From Lotus japonicus (taxonomy: Eukaryota; Streptophyta; Magnoliopsida; Fabales; Fabaceae): a stretch of 64,000 bases of DNA. The stretch lies in assembly GCF_012489685.1 (NCBI RefSeq), contig NC_080041.1, positions 24,665,780-24,729,779 on the forward strand, written 5' to 3'. The translations under genes and the position numbers were made by a program. The notes beneath the pieces are model-generated. The model was not told the DNA's origin and made no database searches. It saw only the letters and a list, made by a program, of their open reading frames with translations. Positions 36,035 to 47,178 of this stretch are shown here, piece by piece. Each line of letters starts with the position of its first letter. Position 1 is the stretch's first letter.

Positions 36035-37216
36035 ATTCCGCGGATCCAACACTGTCAAGCTATGTTCACTTTATTGTGTTTGTGGAGTCTTTTGTGTTCT
36101 CACTTATATATATATTCCCAAAATCTAGTGAGATTGAAGAAGTCTTCATTTTTGATCATTAATTAATAGAGTTGCAAATCTCTTCTTTATTTATTGCGTG
36201 TTCCTTTGCCTGATAAGTAGTAGTAGTGTAGTACTACTACAGTTGGAGCTGGTTGAATTATGCTTGTCAATCGTCATCACACGTATAAAACCCCAGTATT
36301 ACTTATAAACACATTTTAAAGCAAGGGACTCATGTATCACGAATAATCTTTTGTTCACATCTCACTTTTTAGGTGTGAATAAGTAGAGGAAGAAACAGAT
36401 AGAAAGAAAAGAGAGAAGATATAAAGATGTGGTGGATGATTTAATTGGTAAGAGAAATAAATAAAAAATGAAGATAGAAAATGGGTGAAGAATTGAAGAT
36501 GTGTATAAATCATAACTCTCATATCACACGACTAGCGGTCCTCTTCCCATTTATGAATCATGTTACTTTAAGAAAATCATATAAAAGTTAGTTAAAATAA
36601 TTTGTTTAAACTCAATAATGATTATAAAATGGAATTATTTAAATCACTTTAGTCTTATGTAGTTCAATAATATCTTAACATTTGTCGTGAGCTATAATTT
36701 TTTTAAAACACGTGCTAAAATATTATTAACTCGCCTAATTAAGTTAGGGTGACTTTACCCAAAGTAAATCTTAAGTGATTTAACAATCTCTTATTAAATA
36801 AAATTTACTTAAAAAAATGACACCGTTTTTCCTAATTGTATTGAAATAGACCTAAATATATAAATTACTTATTCCCCTTTATCATTAGCTCTGCCAGTAT
36901 TTCAAAAATGAAAAAGCTCTGCTAGGATTTTCTTTAGGGTTTTCTCTAGCAAGTATGATGTAAGGGTTTTACTACTAAGCCGACTTGGCTTCCCCTTGGT
37001 TTTTATGGTTCATTCAAAAAGGTACCAAAATAGAGAATTTTATAATTTTCAATTGATTTTCTCAGAACTTGAGCAGGATCGACCTCTCGAAACTCATGTA
37101 GGATCGACCTCTGATCAAGTATGGAGTTGCACAATGATGACCATGGTGTTGTTGTAGATGTCCATGATGAGCACGACAGACAATGGCGATGGCAGGAATA
37201 TGAGACTAGGAGACAA

Positions 37217-38206
37217 GATCAAAGCATACGACGTGCCTACAACTGTTTCAACAGCTCATGACATACATATGTATCATCACTTATAAGAAAACAAAAATTG
37301 AAAAGTTTGAGGGTCCATGGCAGAAATGTGAACCCCTTTCCTCTACCCATGAAAGCGAGAGATACCTTCAAAAGACACTCTATTGTATCATTAAAGTGAT
37401 GAAGAATATATGAATAAGGGACAAGTTTCTGAAAACCTGAATGATAAAGATTAAAGTTTTAGAATTAATGGTTTTTGGGATTTTTAAAAATTTAATTAAT
37501 AATTAAATATGTCAACAAAAACTAATTAAAAATGATCCACCCCAAGTCTAGCCTGCCATTGGGCATGTTCGCCTGAACTTGACCCTACGGCGACGACTAA
37601 AGCAACATTTGGTGCAAACAAAGGGGTATATCGCTAGCTATTCTCCAATGAGGACGAAAACTGAAATGAGGTGACAAACATATAGATTAATTTTACCATT
37701 GACCCTAATAAGATCAAAGAATACGACGTGCCTACAACTGTTTCAACAGCTCATGACATACATATGTATCATCACTTATAAGAAAACAAAAATTGAAAAG
37801 TTTGAGGGTACATGGCAGAAATGTGAACCCCTTTCCTCTACCCATGAAAGCGAGAGATACCTTCAAAAGACACTCTATTGTACCATTAAAGTGATGAAGA
37901 ATACATGAATAAGGGACAAGTTTCTGAAAACCTGAATGATAAAGATTAAAGTTTTAGAATTAATGGTTTTTGGGATTTTTAAAAATTTAATTAATAATTA
38001 AATATGTCAAAAAAAACTAATTAAAAATGATCCACCCCAGGTCTAGCCTGCCATTGGGCATGTTCGCCTGAACTTGACCCTACGGCGACGACTAAAGCAA
38101 AATTTGGTGCAAACAAAGGGGTATATCGCTAGCTATTCTCCAATGAGGACGAAAACTGAAATGAGGTGACAAACATATAGATTAATTTTACCATTGACCC
38201 TAATAA
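37217..38206. repeat. Tandem duplication of a 495-bp unit
   Basis: 37217-37711 and 37712-38206 are nearly identical copies starting GATCAAAG(C/A)ATACGACGTG and ending GACCCTAATAA. Only scattered substitutions separate them. No recognisable protein; the open frame 37699-37908 falls inside the second copy and has no known domain. Confidence 0.9.
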
Positions 38207-38418
38207 AAATGTATAAAGATTTTTTTGGCGTAAAATAATAAAAGTGTGAAATAGATTGTGAGGTTCGTTGAATAATTTTTTTAGAGTTGTTGAGTTTGAG
38301 TAGAAAGTCAGTGGAGTTGCTCAAAATAAAGAGATGGAACAACATTAAAGAAAACTGTAAATAGTATGGATGAAGATGCTCTTACATCCACAAACTAACT
38401 CCATATTAGTAGTACAAA

Positions 38419-39108
38419 TAGAGCTGTCAATACGGGTCAGTCCAATTCATATGGTCAGCCCGTACGGGTTTGGTTGAAAATAGGTTGGGTCATGTCAACC
38501 CGAGGTCTTGACAGGTCAGGAAAATATGAACCTAATCTGGCTCGCTACAAGCTCGTGGGTTGGCAGGCTGGCTCGCAAATTTGAGTGAAATAAATATAAA
38601 AACCTAGAGAAATTTGATTAGAAAATGTTTTAAATGTTTAAAAAAAAATACCTACATAAATTAGTATCAACTTATAAGCAAGAGACTTATCAATGCAATT
38701 ATTTTTTTGTCACATTTTTTAAAGTATGGTACATTTGATATATGGTAAAAGAATTTAATTTACAGATTTATCAACACAATTATACTACTGTCACATTTGA
38801 AATGAGATAAATAATATAACAAAACTAAATAAAACACAAAAAATCATCTCAAATTGAAGAAATGAGAATTTCCATTTTCTATCTAAAAATAATCCATAAA
38901 ACTAACCCTGAATTTAGACAAAATAAAATAATTATTTTAATGAAAAATAACTCTAACTCGCGGGTTGACTCGCTTGACCCTCATGTTAAATGAGTCAGGT
39001 TGCACTAACTCATGTTCTTTTCAAGCTGAAATTTTACCAACCCGACACGGCTCGTTTAGCCAACCCGTTGATCTGACCCACGGGTCGTAATCCATATTGA
39101 CTGCTCTA
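38419..39108. mobile_element. Non-autonomous hAT element, 690 bp
   Basis: Terminal inverted repeats TAGAGCTGTCAATACGG (left) and, inverted, TAGAGCAGTCAATATGG (right). Flanked by a perfect 8-bp target duplication AGTACAAA (38411-38418, 39109-39116). Interior rich in GGGTT/CGGGT words (GGTTGGGTC, CCAACCCG) with no transposase. Confidence 0.85.
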
Positions 39109-39299
39109 AGTACAAATGAGAAATACTATAATGCTAAAGAATTAAGGTGGCATCCAGGGTGAAAATCCTTAATAGGTGAAAGACAAAAATGACTTGGTAT
39201 AGCAGGACTGTCAAGAGCAACTCCACTGTGGAGAGCGTATGTCGTTCTTTACTGACAAGAGCAACACCACTGTGGACATTACCTACCTTAAGCTCTTTG

Positions 39300-39365
39300 G
39301 TGACTTGGATTCATTCGACACGTATGCATCTTTCGTGACTTGGATTCATTCGACACGTATGCATG
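39300..39365. repeat. Short tandem duplication (~35 bp)
   Basis: Two adjacent copies of GTGACTTGGATTCATTCGAC followed by ACGTATGCAT. No function evident. Confidence 0.8.
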
Positions 39366-39589
39366 AGGTGCAACTACATTAGCATTTTTATGCAAGCATT
39401 TTTGTGATGCCATCTTAAGGACGACTTTCAGCATTAGAAGGCACATGGCCTTTGTTTTTGTATGGATACACATCCAAATGATCAATTTGGGCAACCATAA
39501 TATATATAATTAACACTCATTCTTGTTTCCATTATTCAATTACAAGGATGGACATTTGAACACTTCTCTAACTCTCTATTCTACAGAAA

Positions 39590-40330
39590 TGTGAATCGGA
39601 AGTACAACAGACATGCCCAAAGCTATGCGGTGGAGATGCGTCCGGGGTGATGGACGCATATCGAGGAATAGGACAAACATGGACGAATTGTTAACTGAAG
39701 GTGTCAACTGGACACTATACACTTAGTATATACCATACTGCCTTTGCAGAAGGTCTCTCTACAACGAGTTTATCCGTTGTACGTCCATAAAGCACTTTTA
39801 CCTTCTAGAGAGAGTTGTGAGGCAGTTTGGGTAGGAGCAAAACATCCCTCTTTTACCTCACACTAGACCTACCTGCTAGAAGACAGACGAGATGTGAGGT
39901 ACATTCGACGCTTGAATCACTAATCAGGGGTCTGTGTAGCATTTCCATCTCATACAATACTAGAATACCTACAGTAGTATCATGTGATTTTGTATCCTAT
40001 ATTTATGCCTCCATAGAGAAGAGATGATGAGACAACCTCTGCAATAGTTAGCTTTTTGTTCATCTTGTCATAATACTCACTTTCAATTATATTATTCTTA
40101 CCTTAAGTAATATTGAATTGAATATTGACTATTTTTTAGGGTAAGTTCGTGTAGTTGCAAAAGTGGTTGGATATAATTGTTGACTCGACTCACTCTAGAG
40201 CACCTTTGTCAGGCTTAGAAGTGTGCATAACATACTAGAAGATGTCAATCATAGAGCAGAGTTTTGGTATGCTGGAGGAAGAAGCGGTTGAACGACAGTG
40301 ACACGCCAAGTTCTAGATGATTTATAGATG
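39590..40330 (+). pseudogene. Plant mobile domain (MULE-associated) relic
   Basis: Plus-strand fragments in more than one frame read like the plant mobile domain (PMD) carried by some Mutator-like transposons and MAIN-like proteins: a MRWRC...DELL.EGVNWT segment near 39620-39715, and LLERVVRQFG near 39800-39830, where PMD proteins have ERVMRQFG. Stops and frame changes interrupt it. Not a working gene. Confidence 0.4.
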
Positions 40331-41063
40331 GATTGTTAGTTGAGTTTTATATGAATAGTGGTTTTATGTTTTTTGTATGAATAATGGTCGTGTATGTTAT
40401 GTACGAGCAATAGTATGTGAACCAAATTTTAAGTTGTGGAATAGTAATGTTATGCACAACATTTTGATTTGTGATACACATAAGTCATTAGCCAATTACA
40501 TACCATAAATTGTAAAATGCGTTATGTATCGCAAAACGTAATTTTGCAGTTACAAAAATGCAGAACCATAGTTTAAGCTTTTATATCTTGCATTTTAGAC
40601 TGCTATATATAATTTAAAATATACATACCACAATTTAATTTGATGTAAAGCTACAAGCGCATTTCAGGAAACACGACGATGTTATTACACACGAGATGAT
40701 TTTGCAACTGTTCCAGTAGTGGCGTTGACGGACGAGAGATTGTTCTCGCTTAGATTTAGTTATAGATGATTATCGTTTTATTTCTGCTTCCTTTACTCAG
40801 TGTACTGCTTTTATTTGTTTGTCGTAGTGGATTGAGGAAGGACCTCCCGGCCTTGATGACTTTGTTCGCTTCTTACATTTTGACTTCTAAACCGTTTAAA
40901 CAGAACACATGAGATGGCATGAAACAGAACACATGAGATGGCATGAATCGTTTTACCGAAAGAAAAAAAGCTAATAATATTTTGTAAGAAAAAGGCAACC
41001 AATCTGAACGGACTACATTTTAACGGCTTAATCCAACCGCCAAACGTGAAGTGCGCGTGCCAC

Positions 41064-41070
41064 TATAAAT
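41064..41070 (+). promoter_or_regulatory. TATA box of ZYP1
   Basis: CACTATAAATACC, 168 bp before the ATG at 41232. A start site near 41095 would give a leader of about 135 nt. Confidence 0.55.
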
Positions 41071-41082
41071 ACCTCATCAATG

Positions 41083-41090
41083 GCGCCAAA
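41083..41090 (-). promoter_or_regulatory. Possible E2F site at ZYP1 promoter
   Basis: Minus-strand TTTGGCGC is a perfect match to the plant E2F consensus TTTSSCGC, lying about 15 bp downstream of the TATA box. Function is inferred from the motif only. Confidence 0.35.
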
Positions 41091-41231
41091 CTGCATTTTA
41101 CACTCTGAACTGAATCGTCTCTTTCACTTTCAAAGCGAGAGAACAGAGTAGCGTGGTGAAGAAGAGAAAACCTCAAACACTGTATTCAAATTTCTAGGGT
41201 TCCGTTCTCGGTTTCGATCTTCGGCTTCGCA

Positions 41232-44200
41232 ATGCAGAAGCTAGGATTTCCAATCTCCAAGAGCCTCGACCAGTTCAAATCGCTATACGGTTCTGCATCT
41301 GGAACTGCAAAACCGTTACACTCTTCGCGTCCTTCCGCAGATTCCATAGCATCTGGAAGTTTCGCGAATCTGAAGCTCACTGCAGGTTTTGATCTGAATT
41401 TCGCTTCGTTTTCCTGATTTTCGCTGTTTCCAATTCATCGTTGCCGTTGGTTTCGTTCTGTGCAGAGAAATTGGTGAAAGAACAAGCTTCGGTGAAGACT
41501 GATCTTGAGATTGCGGTATGGTTCTGATTTTCTTTTGTGATTTTTGGTGCTTAGGGTTTCGTTTTTCTGTTCAATTGAGAGATTGTTAGTTGTTACCTTC
41601 TTGCGGTGCCTGTTCAGAACACTAAGCTGAAGAAATCGTTGGAGAATGTGCACGCATTGGAGGAGAAATTGCAGAATGCGTTTAACGAAAACGCGAAGCT
41701 CAAGGTGAAGCAGAAGGAAGATGAGAAACTCTGGAAAGGACTGGAATCGAAGTTCTCGTCTACGAAGACTTTGTGTGGTCAACTTACTGAGACTTTGCAA
41801 CAGTTGGCTGGTCTGGTTCAGGATGGTAGGGATATTCAATTTTCCTGTGTTTATCATATTACTTTTACCGTTTTGTTTCGAATTTATGTCAATTGTTTCT
41901 TGTTTGGTGATATAGCTGAGAAAGATAAGGAAATGTTGGAAAAGAAACTGTCTTCAAGTTCAGAAGCTCTTGATGATTTGAATAAACAGATGGAAGGATT
42001 GTCTTTGAAACTAGATTCTGCACAGGAAACAATTAAAACTCGTACGTGCTTTGTTAGTTTAAAACTTGGTGAAAACTTGGTTGTCTGATTATGCTTCATT
42101 GTGTAATATGATTTTATCCTTATTATATAGGTGATTATGAGCTAGAGAAGCTCAAATTTTCTGCAGAAGAAAGAGAGAAGTTTCATACAGATGAACAGTG
42201 CAGAGCTGCCAATGTTATACAAGAGAAGGGTGAGATTTAGTTGCAAATGACAATTACTGCAGATTTATTTGGCATGTGGTGAATGTTTTATCTCAAGGAT
42301 ATTAGAATGTAGAAATGAATGATAGCTAAGTGGTTTCTGATGATCGTGATCGTTAACAAACATTTTCACTAGTGTCATATGTTAAATTTAATTGCATAGG
42401 TTTTCGAGTTCAAGTTAATGGTAGTATATATATTGTTTAGTCAATTTAACTTCAGTGCTTCGTTAGGGTTTCTGTTGTTCATTGTTTATGGTCTATTATA
42501 TTATGTAGTATTTATGCAGGGTTTTGTCTTTAGTGGATTTTATTTCTTGGTCTGGTTATTGTCACTTATGTAGCTAATCTGAGGTTCCATTATGGAACTC
42601 TAACAATCATCGGTAACAGCACAGGCAAAAGGTAGTGGTAATATCCCTTAGTCTGCTGCATTTCTAGCCCAGGCACTCATGTAGTTGGCGGCATGTTAGA
42701 GTTATAAAAGGGAAAAAAGAAATCTATTCATGCATAGTTAAGGTGAAGGCACTTGCTTTTGGAGGTGATAATAAGCTGAGAGGGTTGACTTAAACTGAAG
42801 GCTAGACTAAGAAGACGCTGATTATGTTTAAATTAACATTATGCTGTTTTGTTATGGAAGATCCTCTACTTAGAAGTTCTACATCTATAATAAATATCAT
42901 GGACTAGGATAACACTGAGTGGCTTTCTTCTCATGCCCCAGTGGGTTTAGCACTGTCTCTTTCTAGCACATCAAAATCAAACCAATATATATTTTAGATT
43001 ATTGAGTCTATTTTTCTTTTTCTTCTTTCCCTACTTCAATTCTAATGTTTTCAACAACTGAATATCAATTATCCTGTACGTGCTACTAGTTTGAATTTTT
43101 CAATTTGTTTGCAGATACTAAAATAAAAAATTTAGAAGAAATTATAACAGCTGGTAGATTGGATACAGAGAACTTGAACACAAAGATAAGAGAGGTTCAA
43201 CTTCAGTTAAAAGTCAAAGAAGATGAAATTATGCATCATTTAACCAGTCTGGAGACGTTGGAGAAAGAGAAGAGTGATCTTCAACTGTGTAATGTTCAGC
43301 TTACTAAAAAGCTTGACATGTCACTTCAGGAAATAAAAAACCTTGAAAGAGCACATCAGGTGTTGACTGAACACTTGTTAAATTTAGACAAAGAAAGCTT
43401 GAACCTTTGGAGCAAGTTTGATGAAATGAACTCTCTCTATGCTTCTTGCTTTGAGTTGGTCCAGCGGGAGAGAGAAACTTTCTCTAAGCATGCTCAAAAC
43501 CAGTATGGTGAGCTTAATCATAGATTCTTGAGCTTGTCATCAGAAAAGGATGAAATTCAAATGATAAATCACGAGTTAAGAAATAGTGTAAATGAACTTC
43601 AGAAAGTCCACAACTCTACTGTAGTCCAACATAAGGAGGACTGTCGATTAGCAGCTGAGAGAATTCAGCATTTGGAGTCAGAGGCTGAAACTTTAATCTC
43701 TAAAAAGGCAGAAGCTGATGTCATAATTTCCAAATTAGAGGGGAAAGCTGACACTCTGTTAGAAAACTCTAGGTCATCAGAGAACCAAATGGTATGACCA
43801 TGAATCTGCTTTAGTTTATAGTCTATTAACATATATTTTCTTGTTCTTAATCAAGGTAGCTAATTCTTTGCAGCAAGGTTTGCTTCTGAAAGTTTCAGCA
43901 TTAGAGAATGAAAGCAAAGAAAATATGGAACGGCTGGAAGCAGAGATATTGAAGAAGTCAGAGGAAATAGATACTTTGCAAAAGGAGATAATAAAACTCG
44001 AGCAGCATGCAGATTCTGTTGATAAAGAAGTCACCCAGCTGCATAACACATTAGAGGAAAAAGAGCAGTGTATATTGCAGAATATGCAACAGGAAAAGAA
44101 GCTGGGAGACCAGCTTATTGAGGTTTTGAAGCAAATATATAGTACATACTTCATATTCCTAAATGGTTTGTGTAATATTTATGTCTTTTGCACTCCTTTC

Positions 44201-47178
44201 AGAATCAATCATTATTGACTGCTGTTGAGAGTAAACTTTCTGAAGCTAGAAAGCAATATGATCAAATGGTGGAAAATAAGCAGTTGGAATTGTCCAAGCA
44301 TTTAAAAGAAATATCTCAGAGAAACGATCAGGTGTTATATATAACTGGTTACATACTGTAGGTTCTTGATTTATGGTGCAATAACATCACATGACAGTTG
44401 TAGTATTTGAACAGGCTATTAATGACATTAGGAGGAAGTATGAGTTGGAGAAGATGGAAATTGCCAACATGGAAAAAGACAAGGTTTTATATGATATGTC
44501 AGTCTTTGAAGTACATCATTATCATTAACAAATTTCTGACCTATTTAAACCATCAGGCGGACAAGGCTATTGCAGAAATTGAGGCAAGGTGTAACAAACA
44601 ACTTGAAGAATGCAAAGAAGAATCAAGGCAGCACTTGATGCGCATTCAAGAAGAACAAACTCAGCTGGTTTGCACAAAAGAGACATGAATTTGAAATTAT
44701 AGACTACTTAGAAATATTTTGCTATTGCATCCACTATTTCATGGTATTATAAGTGGTCTGATTTGTCCTTTTTAGTATTTTATACTACTTTATGCACTAT
44801 TTCCTTCAAATAGGCCTTGCTGCTTTTAAAATTTGTTACCTTGTGATTAGTAACTACACTATATTTCTGTTTCATAAATATATCAAAATGTTATGATATA
44901 TTAAATTAATTTAAGCACATTCAAGTGTGTCTTTAGCTATTATAATTCTATGCTCTTAGTTGGTGGGTATATGCCTCTGAGTTGTGAGAATGTTATTGTA
45001 TAACTGGTTTTCTTCTGAGAAATTCACTCAACATTAAGTTGAAAAAGGTCCAGCCACTTGGTCGGTTGATTTCTGCTCTACGTACAGGTTACGCAACTGC
45101 AGGAGGAGCACAACAAGAGACAACTAAGCCTGATAGCCGAGCACAATGAACAGCTAAAGCGTACCCAACTTCAAGCTGAAAATGAACTGAGAGAGGTGCA
45201 ATACACACACAGACACACAACACTTAGGTCTGTGATTCGACTAGTGTATGAAATTTCTTCCCCTGACGATACTGTGATCTATGTAGAAAGCAATGTTCCT
45301 AAGGAGTGATCATGAAGCTCAGATGAAAGCATTGAAGTGTGAGCTTGAAGACGAGTGTCGGAAGCTTGAAGAGGAGTTGCATCTTCAGAAATCAAAAGTA
45401 TGGAATACCTGATATGATAAATTATTTTCATCACATAACCTATAACGCCTTATGGAACATTTTCAGGAAGACAGGCAAAGGGCTTTGTTGCAGTTGCAGT
45501 GGAAAGTGATGAGTGACAAGCCAAAAGAGGATCAAGAAGTGAATTCAAAACAGGTTGACACTTTTTACCAATCTCTTTGTTCGCATGTGTTTCGGATCTC
45601 ATATATGCCCATATTAACTATTTTAAATAGTCTGTATATTTTATATGTTTGTCTTGCAACCTAAAACTATTAGTGAAAATATCCATATGAATATATGATG
45701 ACAATCTAGGAGATAGGTGTTAGAACTTAGAATACATTAGCCGGAGTTCAGTTTGTTCAAATTGAATCAACGAATTTCAATTAAATTTGTAAAACTAGGA
45801 TAATGCTATTTTTCATGTACAGGATTACTCCATCTCCTCAATTAAGAGAAAGAGTTCTTATGCTGGCAAAATAAATCAGCATGACCCAGTAAGAACGGAA
45901 ATTGAAATGATATTTCACTCTCCCTCCTTCGTAACATGTTTACATTATGTTCTCACCAAGTCGCCTGATTTTTTTTTTATTTCCCTCCTTCGTAGGACTC
46001 TCCTTGCTTTGAAGCAACTGAACCACAAGTGCCAAAATTGGTGAAGAAAGTGGAGAACGTAAAAACAGGAACTGCAATGAATATTCCCAAGCATCATACA
46101 AAGGTCAATTGATTCTCTTATGGCCAAGAGGAGGAACCTTATATTGCAGCAATCATATGGAAAATGAAAAACATTTTAGGGCTTTTAGTTGGTTGCCTGA
46201 AAAGATAATACAAGTAAATAACTTATGACATTTTGCAATTGCCTTAGCTCCTTAATTCAATGGGCAGGTAACTCGCCGTGAATATGAAGTTGAGACATCT
46301 AATGGAAGAACGATTACAAAGAAAAGGAAAAGAAGTACTGTGTTGTTTGAGGCATGCATCTATTTCTCTTTAGATTCTGTTACCTTATAGATTTACACAT
46401 CAACTACAAGTCCAGGCCCACATACCATTGAATATTGAACTTCTTCTCTTGTTCAGGACCCAAGAAAACAAAAGGTAAAGACACCAAAAACAAATACCCC
46501 TGGAACTGTTGTTAAGGTAAACAACTCAGCTGAATTTTCACTGTTATTGGTATTCATTTATAGCTTTCTCTTAGCACCATTGCTTTAAATTATGCCGTGT
46601 ATTTGGGTGAATTATTAGTGGATCATTGATTTTATTATCTCAGACTTCACATGTCAACTTTATTATATTACACTGTGCTGATGCTACTAGAAATGACAAT
46701 TAAGAGCTAATATGATAAAGTTTATTTTTATCTAATCCAAATACTATCTTATTTTTGAGTCGTTCCTTGTTGAATATCCAATGAGTAAACTATTTATCTT
46801 TATTCAGGAAATGCGAGATTTGTAACAAATTTCCATTAGAATCTTATTCTTTTAATTATTGTTCGGTCCAGGTATTTATTTAGTATATTTAAAAACAAAA
46901 AGAAGAAATATATTTTAAGTTTTTTTATCCCTTTTGTTTCTGAAAGAATTTTGGGCAAACTAAATCTGATGGAATATTATTACATGCCTTGTATAGGGTG
47001 ACAAATAAGTGCTTTTGCATTTGCTATGCTGTTTATTGTGTCTCTTTATGAGCTTTTATCCTCATTTCAGAAACAGAGCATGAAGGGAGGAGGTCATAAT
47101 CGTCCTTCAAATATTGGTGATCTGTTTTCAGAAGGATCTCTGAACCCATATGCGGATGATCCCTATGCATTTGATTAG
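41232..47178 (+). CDS. ZYP1: Synaptonemal complex transverse-filament protein ZYP1
   Basis: Eighteen exons, all in phase, 799 residues: 41232-41385, 41466-41515, 41618-41825, 41916-42041, 42131-42229, 43115-43791, 43874-44122, 44203-44331, 44415-44483, 44557-44667, 45088-45195, 45287-45397, 45467-45553, 45823-45888, 45996-46103, 46268-46351, 46457-46516, 47071-47178. ZYP1 forms the central rod of the meiotic synaptonemal complex and limits crossovers. The N-terminus [14 protein letters not shown] and the segment FENLKLTA-like [16 protein letters not shown] match Arabidopsis ZYP1. The middle is continuous coiled coil. The basic C-terminal domain holds [16 protein letters not shown] and KKRKR, and the protein ends [20 protein letters not shown], as in Arabidopsis (871 residues). 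The intron after 46351 uses GC-AG. It is shorter than the Arabidopsis protein mainly in the C-terminal half and central coil. Confidence 0.95.
46351..46457 (+). other. GC-AG intron of ZYP1
   Basis: Exon 16 ends TTTGAG and is followed by GCATGC at the donor. Exon 17 starts after GTTCAG. Only this junction keeps the conserved reading frame (FE then DPRKQK), and no GT donor fits. GC-AG introns are a small known class (around one percent) in plants. Confidence 0.8.

Larger units (their letters stand above)
34676..41231. other. Intergenic between CRY1 and ZYP1 5' ends
   Basis: 6.5 kb between divergent genes, holding the CRY1 upstream region, two hAT-type elements, a 495-bp tandem duplication, a plant-mobile-domain relic and the ZYP1 promoter. 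No other gene recognised. Confidence 0.7.
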
